NCBI GenBank assembly: GCA_003557765.1
Contig: PWNO01000062.1
Coordinates: 1-11,576 of the forward strand
DNA: 11,576 nt
Reading direction: 5' to 3'
Origin: Bacteroidales bacterium
GTDB lineage: Bacteria; Bacteroidota; Bacteroidia; Bacteroidales; UBA7960
Part shown: positions 1 through 7,719 of the stretch, piece by piece
Layout: each line of letters begins with the position of its first letter
Position numbering within the stretch: the stretch's first letter is position 1
Notes under the pieces: model-generated
What the model was told of the DNA's origin: nothing
Database searches by the model: none
What the model saw: only the letters and a program-made list of their open reading frames with translations
Made by a program: the position numbers and the translations under genes

Positions 1-265
1 TAAATGGGCTTACCGTGCTATACTATGTTTTAAATGAGCATTACATGCGCACGGGTTGGTTTTTTCAGTATGGTAATTTACTCTTTGCTAACTCATTTGC
101 TCTGCTTTTTTTTCGATTTCCTCTGAGACCTCCTTGTTCTTTTTTACAAGGCTCGTTGACTATCGACGGTTGTGAGTTCTACACTGTCCACCATCTTGAT
201 TATAGTTCGATGTTTGGATTAACAGCACAATGCGCCCTTGTGCCTCTTTTATCTTCAGTGCGCAC
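1..265. other. Non-coding region downstream of the FISUMP gene
   Basis: No convincing gene is seen here. A possible plus-strand frame of 84 codons gives a low-complexity hydrophobic protein with no recognisable domain and overlaps the end of the FISUMP gene, so it is not called. Two small perfect 6-bp hairpins are present (132-151, CCTTGT/ACAAGG; 225-243, GCACAA/TTGTGC), but neither is followed by a T-tract in either orientation, so no terminator is claimed. T-rich runs occur around 103-116 and 138-145. Confidence 0.6.
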
Positions 266-1558
266 CTAATCCTTAAGGCAGCGCACAGAGCCTCCGCCCG
301 CACGGTAGTCGCTGCCCGTATTGGCTCCAGCGGAGTAGAAGAACAGGTACCGCGAGTGGCTACCACCTACGGCACTAGACCAATAGTAGCCGAAGGAGCC
401 CACACCGGCGAGCGAACCACTGCTGTAGCCGCGGCTGCCCGCCACGGGCAACTTTAGGGGCGAAGCAAAAGCTCCTTCAGCATTGTTACTGCTCCAGCTC
501 TGGCGCTCATGTTCCCACTCGGCTTCTGTAGGCAAACGATAACCATCTGGACAAGGGTTGTTCACCCCGCTTACCCCCTGCCATAAATCATCGTTTTGCG
601 GGCTGCGCCAATCATAAGGACTGCTGTTAACCGTGATAAAACTCCCATGCCCAGGGAAATCGCTGCTACTGAGCGTGGACGTTGTGCCTGAATTCCTTTT
701 CTGATGTCCGTCGAAAGCCCTGCCCCACTGGTAAAGGTCTCCATAAGCCTCTTCATCGGTGCTGCTGATAGCCGCCCGGCTGGCTCCAAGGTTGCGGTCC
801 ATCCAGGTCTTTCCTGTCTCAGGGTTCAGGACGTCTACTATTTCGGTATCATCATAAGTCGGTGCGGTCTCAAACATCACTTGGTTTCCATAGGTCGTGC
901 CTACATTATTTGAGGCATACGCACGCACATAATATTCAGTTTCTGGATTGAGATCTGTCATTTCAGCCGTGAAGCTTCCCGCACCACTTCCTGACGGAAC
1001 CGTATTGCCCGATATGTCAGGATTGGGAGAGGTACTGTAAGCAATTCCATGGCTATCAACATGTGATCCATCCACTTCACCACCCAGCAGGGCGGAGGTT
1101 TGGGTTATGTTTGTTGCCTCGTGGGTGGTTAGACTCAATGGAATATATTCAGCTTCTTTAAATGCTGATGTATTATTTCCTGCAAAAGCATACAATCTGT
1201 ATGAAAGCCATTCATCCAGCTGTGTCTCCGTGTCATCCCAGATTCGGGAGTCTTTATCCAGGACCGCAAAAGCCTCCTCCCATTCGCCATCTCCCTCCTT
1301 ACGGTCAACCTTAAAACCCTCGATGTTATGGTCACCGTATTGCCATGTGAGCTTTCTTTCGGTAATGCTTGCCAATTCTATTTCAAGGTTATGTGGCGCC
1401 CAACTGTTTGGATCAAGGCCAGCTTTTGCATCCCAGGGATTGTCACGGTCGATCTTTTCGCAGGTGATGAGCAAGGTGCAGGCGAAAAGGATCAGCGGCA
1501 TGAATAGCGGCCGAGTTATAGATAGTGGATTACTTGTTTTTTGAGTGGTTGTTTCCAT
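266..1558 (-). CDS. FISUMP-domain lipoprotein with Fn3-like domains
   Basis: A 430-aa predicted outer-membrane or surface lipoprotein; its biochemical role is unknown. Residues 1-33 form a lipoprotein signal: a polar n-region with K7 and R16, a hydrophobic stretch (LFMPLILFACTLLI) and C33 after LLIT. The mature start CEKIDRDNPWD is a pattern common in Bacteroidota lipoproteins of this type. Residues about 52-140 and 141-233 look like two fibronectin-III-like beta domains; the second ends with ETEYYVRAYASNNVGTTYG. Residues about 238-430 are a FISUMP domain (Fibrobacter succinogenes major paralogous domain), shown by TWMDRNLGA, YGDLYQWGR, CPDGYRLPTEAEWE, YYWSS and the final SVRCLKD. An internal ATG at 1501 would leave a 14-residue signal with no basic residue, so the 1558 start is preferred. 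It is last in the minus-strand block, 146 bases after the PEGA gene, and could have its own promoter. Family assignment is firm; function is not. Confidence 0.9.
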   Translation of the reverse strand: METTTQKTSNPLSITRPLFMPLILFACTLLITCEKIDRDNPWDAKAGLDPNSWAPHNLEIELASITERKLTWQYGDHNIEGFKVDRKEGDGEWEEAFAVLDKDSRIWDDTETQLDEWLSYRLYAFAGNNTSAFKEAEYIPLSLTTHEATNITQTSALLGGEVDGSHVDSHGIAYSTSPNPDISGNTVPSGSGAGSFTAEMTDLNPETEYYVRAYASNNVGTTYGNQVMFETAPTYDDTEIVDVLNPETGKTWMDRNLGASRAAISSTDEEAYGDLYQWGRAFDGHQKRNSGTTSTLSSSDFPGHGSFITVNSSPYDWRSPQNDDLWQGVSGVNNPCPDGYRLPTEAEWEHERQSWSSNNAEGAFASPLKLPVAGSRGYSSGSLAGVGSFGYYWSSAVGGSHSRYLFFYSAGANTGSDYRAGGGSVRCLKD

Positions 1559-1704
1559 CGCGGGATAGCTTATCTTGATTTACAGTTCTTTCAGGTATGA
1601 TGTGTGGCCTTATCTTTGAGTCCTCTTTATGTCTTGCGTGTAGTTTGTGATTTCAAAGAGAAATGCGCCCATCATCCTGTCACCCAACCGTATGCCAGAA
1701 GCAT
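1559..1704. other. Intergenic gap between PEGA and FISUMP genes
   Basis: This 146-base gap is the longest within the minus-strand block. I see no clear minus-strand TTTG / TAnnTTTG promoter pair and no hairpin with a T-tract. The only close match to the -7 element (TATCTTTG, 1611-1618) points the wrong way, with no plus-strand gene behind it. Confidence 0.4.
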
Positions 1705-3720
1705 TTAAAAACCAATGCGCAAAGTCAAAAACCCACCCCCATCAACCGGAATCAACGCCAGGTCCAACTGGCGGTCCAGTCGCCGTTGCTGACCCAGGCG
1801 CACGAGGTTCATCACGCCCAAAGGCACGGCCACGCCAAAAGCGATGTAGGAGTAAAGCTGATGGCGACCCATCTGGTCGTAGATATCCATTGCATCAGTG
1901 GTGGCTGTGGTGTAATCGTCTTGCAGCTGCATTGAAGAATACTGGAAGTAGCCCCCGGCGCCGGCAGCAACGACTGCGGCCGTTCCAAAAAGGATCTTGC
2001 TGGTACGTCGTCGTCCAATTTGCTGGTTGATGCTGCCCTCGAATGTCAGCATCTCAAAAGCCAGCTCTTTTTCCAGGCCTTCTTTTATGTCTATCGAAGC
2101 GGAGGCATCCAGGTAACCCTCCTTTTCCACCCTCACCTCATAGGCGCCTTCAAGCAGGGCAATGGTATGGGGCGTGGTTTCCTGCCGGCGCTCACCGTCA
2201 ATGTATATTCGTGCCCCCCGGGCCTCGAAGGGCGTGGTGACGATGCTGAGCCCGCCTTCGCGCGGCTGAGGGGAAAGCTCAATAGTTTCAGGCCTTCCAA
2301 CGCGTACATTGATGGTTCTTGCATCGTCGTGATGCCTGTCCTTCCTGGCTGTCAGCTCATAGGATCCTGGTGTGAGCTCGGCCTCATACCTGTCGCTGCC
2401 CATGCGGTCGCCATCGATGTAAATGGCAGCCCCGGGCGCTTCTATTTGCACCACCTCATAATTGCGCGCCAGGGAGTAAAAGCGTTCCGTGGTTTCTCCA
2501 ACACGAACGGTTACATCCCGGTCGTGACTGGCAGAATAACGCTCGTGCGTGAGGCGGAGGTAATAAGAGCCTGCAGCCATCTGCTCCCGCCAAGGGGTGT
2601 GGCCTACTTCATCATTGTCTATGAAGACGGTTGCATTGGATGGGGAAGAGCTTATGTCGAGGTAGCCAAAAGCCTCTTCCAGCTCGAAAAACAGGTCTTT
2701 GTCATCCCCATCTTCGATGGTGATCGTCTCCTCGTGGTCTGCATAAAGCTCCTTGCGAAGGGATACCTGGTGGCGGCCGCTGCTGATCACCCGGCGCTCA
2801 ACCGGCGTGGTGCCTATGCGGTTATTGTTCACGAACACCTCCGCACCTTGCGGGTCGGATGAGATGGACCAGTACCCGTGCCGCGGTTTCATCTCTATGG
2901 AGGGGAGGGAGACCGTGCCGCCTTCGTCCAGCTCGAAGCTGTCGGTATAGTCGTGGTAGTCGGGAAACATCAGGCGCAGGCTGTAATCCCCCGCAAGGTG
3001 ATTGCCCATGTACGGGGTTACGCCAACCCGTTGTTCGTTCAGGTACACTTCGGCCTGTGCGGGCTCGCTTTCTATCGTGATCCAGCCGCTCAATGCAAGT
3101 GTGGTTGTTGGCTCACCGCTTACCAGTTCGATGTCCAGCACCTTGTCATCGTCCGCCTCAACCCACCGCTGCTTTTCCTCGAAACCCTGCTTGATGAAAC
3201 GAAAGACCTGTGATTCGCCTTTCCGCATCCGGTGGCGCGATATGTTTCCCTCGGAGGGGATGGCAGCGCCCTCGCCCGTCTGGATGTAGACGTTGTCCTG
3301 ATTCATGCGAAAGGTCACCCAAACCCTGTCATCGGGCAAGCGATCTTCTTCGCCCCGCACAAGCAGCTCCAGGATGTATACCCTTCCTGACTCTGGCCGC
3401 GCGGGCAAACGATAGTCCTTGGTGACCACGCCCTCGCGCATGAACTGCAGGTATCTTTCGCCCGGGGATACATACAGCCACACCTCGCCAGGCTCAAAAA
3501 CAGGTTCCCCGACAATTCCCAGGTTGCTGTCGAACAGCAGGCCGTCCACGTTTGCCCGCACCTTGATGATGGCACATTGGTCGCCATTCACGTCCGTGCG
3601 GGGATGCCGCCGGGCGGCCATGCTGCTGGCATCATAACGGAAGTCCTGCACTTCAAAATGCTGGGCGTGCAAAGATGTGATGATGAACATAAGGAAGGAT
3701 GCTGTAAGAAGTTGTCGCAT
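1705..3720 (-). CDS. PEGA-repeat protein with signal peptide and two C-terminal TM segments
   Basis: A 671-aa exported protein. The start at 3720 is chosen because it gives a clean signal peptide (MRQLLTASFLMFIITSLHAQ); a longer frame to 3783 adds 21 polar residues ahead of it and is unlikely. Residues 21-200 form an N-terminal beta-rich region (FEPGEVWLYVSPGERYL and similar). Five PEGA repeats follow at about 211-278, 282-347, 352-417, 421-484 and 489-557, each with the pattern S-P-x-x-A-x-V-Y-(I/V)-(D/N) ... G-x-T-P ... G-x-Y/H-x-(V/L). Two hydrophobic segments lie at about 574-592 and 622-640, before a short basic tail. PEGA domains are beta modules of bacterial envelope proteins and often sit outside the membrane; no enzyme activity is implied. 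The gene lies 97 bases after the preceding LPP20-like gene and looks more GC-rich than its neighbours. The second and third repeats are the most regular; the fourth lacks the usual G-x-T-P (GSDRY instead). Confidence 0.9.
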   Translation of the reverse strand: MRQLLTASFLMFIITSLHAQHFEVQDFRYDASSMAARRHPRTDVNGDQCAIIKVRANVDGLLFDSNLGIVGEPVFEPGEVWLYVSPGERYLQFMREGVVTKDYRLPARPESGRVYILELLVRGEEDRLPDDRVWVTFRMNQDNVYIQTGEGAAIPSEGNISRHRMRKGESQVFRFIKQGFEEKQRWVEADDDKVLDIELVSGEPTTTLALSGWITIESEPAQAEVYLNEQRVGVTPYMGNHLAGDYSLRLMFPDYHDYTDSFELDEGGTVSLPSIEMKPRHGYWSISSDPQGAEVFVNNNRIGTTPVERRVISSGRHQVSLRKELYADHEETITIEDGDDKDLFFELEEAFGYLDISSSPSNATVFIDNDEVGHTPWREQMAAGSYYLRLTHERYSASHDRDVTVRVGETTERFYSLARNYEVVQIEAPGAAIYIDGDRMGSDRYEAELTPGSYELTARKDRHHDDARTINVRVGRPETIELSPQPREGGLSIVTTPFEARGARIYIDGERRQETTPHTIALLEGAYEVRVEKEGYLDASASIDIKEGLEKELAFEMLTFEGSINQQIGRRRTSKILFGTAAVVAAGAGGYFQYSSMQLQDDYTTATTDAMDIYDQMGRHQLYSYIAFGVAVPLGVMNLVRLGQQRRLDRQLDLALIPVDGGGFLTLRIGF

Positions 3721-3817
3721 AAGTGTGTTATTGTTTGGAAAGTTCACTGAACAGGTGTTTTGGTTGTCGCACACAATCAGCAAGCCAGAGTGTTGATTCC
3801 GAAAAGCAGCTGATCAC

Positions 3818-4879
3818 TTACTCTGCGGCTTCGTCAAAGAGCAAAAACAATTCATTGTTCCTGATATCAATGGTCGGTACGGGAAACCTAAGGTTGCAAC
3901 CGGTAACTTCCCTGCCCAATGCCTGGCTTATGTGGTCGTAGGTTTCTCCCATGTGCCTGAAATGAATGCTGTTTTCCTCGTGGCAAGCTGCGGCCAAATG
4001 TTGTACTACGCCGGAAACAAGAGCGATCCATAGCCCGTTGCGCAAGCATAGGCCTTGTTTTACCATGTTGTCGTCGGCGTTTTTGTCATTTTGCCCAGCA
4101 TCCCTGTAGCGGAGGTTTAGCGTTGGCAGATCGGTCACCAGCGAATCATCTGCGTGTGTCGTATTTTCCGTAAACGCGCCATTTCTCAGGATACGCTGAT
4201 CTAGTTGAGAAGGGCTGGCCTTTGCAGAAGAATCGAAAACAAGGTGAAAGTTTTCAACGATATGTTCCCGGCGGTCAATGGTGTTCAGCCGTGTAAACAA
4301 CGAAACCTCCGTTTTGCTTTGAGCGGCCAAGACTGCTTCATTGTGGGCTTTGGCAGTGGGGATACCTGCCAGGATGATGGTTTCATCAAAGGCAGTGACG
4401 TGTGTCTTAAGCCTGGCAATGTCTTGGATGTGCAGGGTGGTCTCTCCGGTAACTTTTGAGAATTCAGTATATACTTGCATGAGCTCATCATTAACTGATA
4501 TGCGATAGTTCTCGCGCATGTTATCCACGCCTGGCGAATTCAGCAGCAGCCATAGCTGGAGGGCCCGCTTCATGGCCATTGTCTTGCCCGCCTCCTTTTC
4601 CAGTCCGGGGTCGGATATTCCGAGGATATATAAAGTATCCCGACTGGACTTCGGGGGTGAAACAGTCCAGTCGGGTAATTTTTCGGCATGAATGACGGTC
4701 ATGAAAAGAGGATCCTCGGCTTTAGTTTCCCGGTCATCCCGCTGCTCTTCAAACATGCGGCGAAAAGCCTCATATTCCCTTACGATTTTTTGCTTTTCAT
4801 CCAGCCTTTCTTGGCCAAATGCTGAAAGGCCCGAAATGAGCAAAAATGTAAAAACGATAGCTGCCCGTTTTGAATTCAT
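3818..4879 (-). CDS. Exported protein with LPP20-like N-terminal block
   Basis: A 353-aa protein of unknown function. The start at 4879 gives a typical signal peptide (MNSKRAAIVFTFLLISGLSAFGQ); the frame is open to 5035, but that extension overlaps the upstream gene and is rich in basic and polar residues. Residues 24-55 are charged and probably helical. Residues about 68-115 (PDWTVSPPK, YILGISDPGLEKEAG, MAMKRALQLWLLL) follow the LPP20/FlgP-like pattern: P-x-W, then (Y/A)-x-x-G-x-(S/G), then an Ala-rich helix. The remainder, about 116-353, matches nothing I recognise. It carries three cysteines (C278, C299, C328) that could form a disulphide in the periplasm. No lipobox is visible, so it is predicted soluble or otherwise attached. 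It starts 37 bases after the LPP20 lipoprotein gene, which makes co-transcription very likely. The LPP20 assignment is moderate. Confidence 0.75.
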   Translation of the reverse strand: MNSKRAAIVFTFLLISGLSAFGQERLDEKQKIVREYEAFRRMFEEQRDDRETKAEDPLFMTVIHAEKLPDWTVSPPKSSRDTLYILGISDPGLEKEAGKTMAMKRALQLWLLLNSPGVDNMRENYRISVNDELMQVYTEFSKVTGETTLHIQDIARLKTHVTAFDETIILAGIPTAKAHNEAVLAAQSKTEVSLFTRLNTIDRREHIVENFHLVFDSSAKASPSQLDQRILRNGAFTENTTHADDSLVTDLPTLNLRYRDAGQNDKNADDNMVKQGLCLRNGLWIALVSGVVQHLAAACHEENSIHFRHMGETYDHISQALGREVTGCNLRFPVPTIDIRNNELFLLFDEAAE

Positions 4880-4916
4880 GACCACTTTAGAACATAATTT
4901 CTTTCCTTCAGGGTGT

Positions 4917-5504
4917 TTAAAAGCCCCTTTCTTCGCGAACGCGCTGTATTTCTTCATCAAAGATCTCTCTAAACCGTTCGTAATCATAATCCAGCCGGAG
5001 CCTTTCGTCATTATAGATGCGCTGGTTGGCTGCATTCATGATTTCGGCTCCTGTAAGTTCAATAGCGATATACGTTTTGTAGTTTCCATCATGTGTAACT
5101 GTTACACGCTCGCAAATGGTCCTGGTGCCATTGAGCCGTTCGTCCACGACTTCCCTGAACAAGCCTTGATAGCGTTCAGCATACTCGGATCTTTCTTCAA
5201 CACCCATTTGCTGGAAATAATTATCCACCGCTCCACTTACAAGCACGCTGATATTTCCGGCTAACTCTGCTCGGGCATTACTTAGTGCACTTCTTTTGGA
5301 CTGGCTTTGGTTGCTGCTTTCACCTATCGCATTTGCCCTGAAGTATTCATCGTCGGTAAAATACTCAGGCCCGGAGCAAAGTGTTTCAATTTCCGTTTCA
5401 CCAGCCCGAATAGTTACATCTTCCGTAGACCGGCACTGGGTAAATAACATGGAGGTAAAGACTACTAAGGCAAAAATGCCAACATAATGCATTGCTTTTT
5501 TCAT
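4917..5504 (-). CDS. LPP20-type small putative lipoprotein
   Basis: A 195-aa protein. Residues 1-23 form a hydrophobic signal with two lysines near the start, and C24 follows as a putative lipidation site. The preceding residues L-F-T-Q are atypical, since Gln at -1 replaces the usual Gly/Ala/Ser. Residues about 43-150 resemble the LPP20 lipoprotein family: GPEYFTDDEYFRANAIGES, then a helix with SKRSALSNARAELAGNI, then CERVTVTHDGNYKTYIAIEL, a strand-turn-strand typical of the family. The C-terminus (about 160-195) is strongly charged and helical. LPP20-like proteins are envelope lipoproteins; a helper role for a larger outer-membrane assembly is known for some members (FlgP), but the role here is unknown. 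The gene sits between two other LPP20-like genes, with 123 bases before it and 37 after it. Confidence 0.8.
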   Translation of the reverse strand: MKKAMHYVGIFALVVFTSMLFTQCRSTEDVTIRAGETEIETLCSGPEYFTDDEYFRANAIGESSNQSQSKRSALSNARAELAGNISVLVSGAVDNYFQQMGVEERSEYAERYQGLFREVVDERLNGTRTICERVTVTHDGNYKTYIAIELTGAEIMNAANQRIYNDERLRLDYDYERFREIFDEEIQRVREERGF

Positions 5505-5627
5505 TTTTGTGTGTTTTTGGTGAATAAAGGTGAATAAAATGGTGATATGTGTTTTTGGTTACCGCTTTTTGCTTACTATTCGCTGTTCTTTATGCATGGT
5601 CGAGCATGGCCATCGGTACACGGTCTG
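5505..5627. repeat. Short tandem and direct repeats in intergenic gap
   Basis: The 123-base gap upstream of the small LPP20 gene contains a perfect tandem 10-mer, GGTGAATAAA, at 5519-5528 and 5529-5538. It also holds two copies of the 12-mer TGTGTTTTTGGT at 5510-5521 and 5548-5559. On the coding (minus) strand these read as A- and C-rich boxes shortly before the ATG at 5504. They may be an A-rich leader that helps translation start, as is common in Bacteroidota, or binding sites. No function is shown. Confidence 0.4.
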
Positions 5628-7469
5628 TCAGAACCGAAAATCTTCCAACCCAAAGATACTTCCATCTTCATGTCTTTCGGGTTGCCAAGTTCTCACGTAG
5701 ATGATGGGATTGAGGGTGTCGTTCATGTCAATCATCAGAAACAGGTACCCCTTGTCTGCATAGGTGGATGAATGATAGTGCTGGGCAATTTGTATTCCAT
5801 AAACCTGGTCATCACGCTGCGTCTTTCGCACAAGACTTTTCTCGAAATGGATGTTGATGAATTCATTGCGCCTAAAAATCCTTCTGAGCCTGTTCAGATA
5901 TTCGTACTTTTCCAGTTCTATGTATTCGACCTCCCTGGTGCTGAGTCTTCCGTACATGGCCCTAACGTCATCCTGGTATTCAGGTATCCTCTCTACAATG
6001 TGCCCAACGATGATGTAAGCGTTGTCGTCAAAAATGGCCTCAATGTAGTCGAGCCTTTTCAGTGCAAAGGCCGTTTTATAGTTTTCCATGAAGTGTATCA
6101 GGAAGAATTTTTCTTCTTCGCTGCCAAATGCATCCGGCTTTGAAAGGATGTCATCTATGGCCACGCTTCCCAGGGAGAATGAAAGGCTGTTGACCTTGTT
6201 GTCCTCATTGAAGATGAAGTTTACCTGTTCGATGAACCTTTCGCGGTTGTTGTGGTAGGAAAACTTCATGGGAACCGAGCGAACCATAACGTCTGAGCCT
6301 ATTTGCATGATGCGGAGGGTATCAATTTCGGGGTCAATCACGCTGACTTCTGCGCTTCTGATAAGCTTCTCATACATGTTCATACCTTCTTGCGTAAAGT
6401 GTTCCCCCATCCCTTCGTGCCGGTCAAGCCTGATGGCATGGATAATTTTTTCCACAACGTCCTGAAAAACTTCATAGTCCGGATGGTATGTGCTGACCGC
6501 CTCAAACCGGATGGCTCTTTCGGGTTTATGCAGTACGACAACCTCCTCATCTTCCCGCAAGGAAACCCGGATTTCTGACCTTCTGAACGTTGGTATGTCT
6601 ACGCTTTCAATCATCATTTCCACCTCGGGTTCGAGGCGTGCTTTATTGGCATATTCGTATTCTATGCGAAGACGAATATCATTTGCATCCCTGGCATAAG
6701 CTCCGTCAAGGGTTACCACCCCAATGCCGTCCCGCGTACTGATGAGGCTGGAGTACCCACGACCAATCCAATACGTATAATCAATATCCTGAACGGGCTG
6801 GCCTCGATATTTTATGGTCAGATAAAAACGTTTGGTTGATGTTCTGTCACATTCACGTATGCCAGTTAAGCTGACATCAAGATGCCTGAAAATGGAATTG
6901 ATGCGGTCATCCAATCCGAGTAAAACCGACTGGGCTCTCTCGCCCCCGAAGTCATGACGCAGGCTGGTGTTGTCGGGGTGGCTTCTGGCAAGCACCAATG
7001 CCCAGTAGTAATATCTTAGTGCATCTGATATGCGGAGGTCATCTCTGGCATTCGCTGCCAACATGATGAAGTCATCTATGGTTTTTTTCCTTTCATTGAA
7101 AACACGTGAAAGACTCTCTCTTGAAATGTATACGAATACCTCTACATCATCCGGTTCCTCCTTTATCACAATCTCCTCCCATTCGTTCAGCACGGCATCT
7201 GAATACGTGTTTATTACGCTCTTGGTGTATGTTTCAAGATCCAGATCGTCTTCAATAACAACTTGTTTGAACTCACTTTGAATGCGCAAGCTAATGCTTT
7301 CAGACAGGGCCTCCAAGGCATGGCGCCGTGCTGATCTGTAATTGCTGCCGTGCCCCATTCCCGAATAATAATTCCGGTCCTGCCGAATAAGCTCAATATC
7401 AGCGCCTTGCCCCAAAGAGACCTGGGTAATCAGCGCCAAAAGCAGATAAAAAAGAATGTGTAGACGCAT
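5628..7469 (-). CDS. Large LPP20-like exported protein, first gene of the minus-strand block
   Basis: A 613-aa exported protein. The start at 7469 gives MRLHILFYLLLALITQVSLG as signal peptide; the frame extends to 7544 but the extra 25 residues precede the signal. Residues about 24-125 resemble LPP20: YYSGMGHGSNYRSARRHALEALSESISLRIQSEF in outline, i.e. a G-x-G turn followed by an Ala/Ser-rich helix, then VEVFVYISRESLSRVF. Residues 126-195 are helical (RISDALRYYYWALVLAR, TPR-like in feel). Residues about 196-305 look like a beta-sandwich. Residues about 325-435 and 450-590 are two alpha+beta regions. The second contains FMENYKTAFALKRLDYIEAI and FDDNAYIIVG, which recalls NTF2/SnoaL-type folds. 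No lipobox or membrane segment is seen after the signal. As the first gene of the block, it would be driven by the divergent region 7470-7719. LPP20 assignment is fair; the remainder is inference. Confidence 0.8.
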   Translation of the reverse strand: MRLHILFYLLLALITQVSLGQGADIELIRQDRNYYSGMGHGSNYRSARRHALEALSESISLRIQSEFKQVVIEDDLDLETYTKSVINTYSDAVLNEWEEIVIKEEPDDVEVFVYISRESLSRVFNERKKTIDDFIMLAANARDDLRISDALRYYYWALVLARSHPDNTSLRHDFGGERAQSVLLGLDDRINSIFRHLDVSLTGIRECDRTSTKRFYLTIKYRGQPVQDIDYTYWIGRGYSSLISTRDGIGVVTLDGAYARDANDIRLRIEYEYANKARLEPEVEMMIESVDIPTFRRSEIRVSLREDEEVVVLHKPERAIRFEAVSTYHPDYEVFQDVVEKIIHAIRLDRHEGMGEHFTQEGMNMYEKLIRSAEVSVIDPEIDTLRIMQIGSDVMVRSVPMKFSYHNNRERFIEQVNFIFNEDNKVNSLSFSLGSVAIDDILSKPDAFGSEEEKFFLIHFMENYKTAFALKRLDYIEAIFDDNAYIIVGHIVERIPEYQDDVRAMYGRLSTREVEYIELEKYEYLNRLRRIFRRNEFINIHFEKSLVRKTQRDDQVYGIQIAQHYHSSTYADKGYLFLMIDMNDTLNPIIYVRTWQPERHEDGSIFGLEDFRF

Positions 7470-7583
7470 TCGAGTGGTAAATTTTATGTTTATTGACTGA
7501 CTGGCTAAAGCATTTATTTTCAGGAGGGCTGCCGCGTTTACCACCTTTTTAACCCTAACAAAAAAATCGCTTATTCGATGATG

Positions 7584-7591
7584 TAAAGATA
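7584..7591 (-). promoter_or_regulatory. Possible -7 element for the minus-strand block
   Basis: On the minus strand this reads TATCTTTA, one base off the Bacteroidota -7 consensus TAnnTTTG, and lies about 115 bases before the ATG at 7469. No TTTG is found at the expected distance upstream, so support is weak. Confidence 0.25.
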
Positions 7592-7625
7592 TAAAAAAGC
7601 ATAAAAACGGTAAAAAAAAAACTTT

Positions 7626-7633
7626 TATATTTG
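7626..7633 (+). promoter_or_regulatory. Possible -7 element for the transglutaminase gene
   Basis: TATATTTG fits the Bacteroidota -7 consensus TAnnTTTG exactly and lies 86 bases before the ATG at 7720. The upstream stretch is A-rich (7611-7620) with no TTTG at the expected -33 spacing. This is the best promoter candidate in the divergent gap, which is otherwise A/T-rich and has no visible Shine-Dalgarno sequence near the start. Confidence 0.4.
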
Positions 7634-7719
7634 AAATGCGGGTATTAATATCATAATTTATTAAATCATTGTTTCATTCAGGTAAATTAACATTTTTTAT
7701 AATCATCTGGGAAAATCTT

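Noticed and set aside
225..243. Hairpin as terminator of the minus-strand block
   Set aside because: Only a 6-bp stem and no T-tract after it on the minus strand; the same holds for the hairpin at 132-151.
15..269. 84-codon plus-strand open frame
   Set aside because: Hydrophobic, low-complexity product with no domain, overlaps the end of the FISUMP gene, and has no start signal.
1611..1618. Plus-strand TATCTTTG as a promoter
   Set aside because: No TTTG at the right distance and no plus-strand gene downstream; it lies between two minus-strand genes.
2020..2862. 280-codon plus-strand frame opposite the PEGA gene
   Set aside because: Antisense to a clear five-repeat PEGA protein; the long frame follows from the codon use of the real gene.
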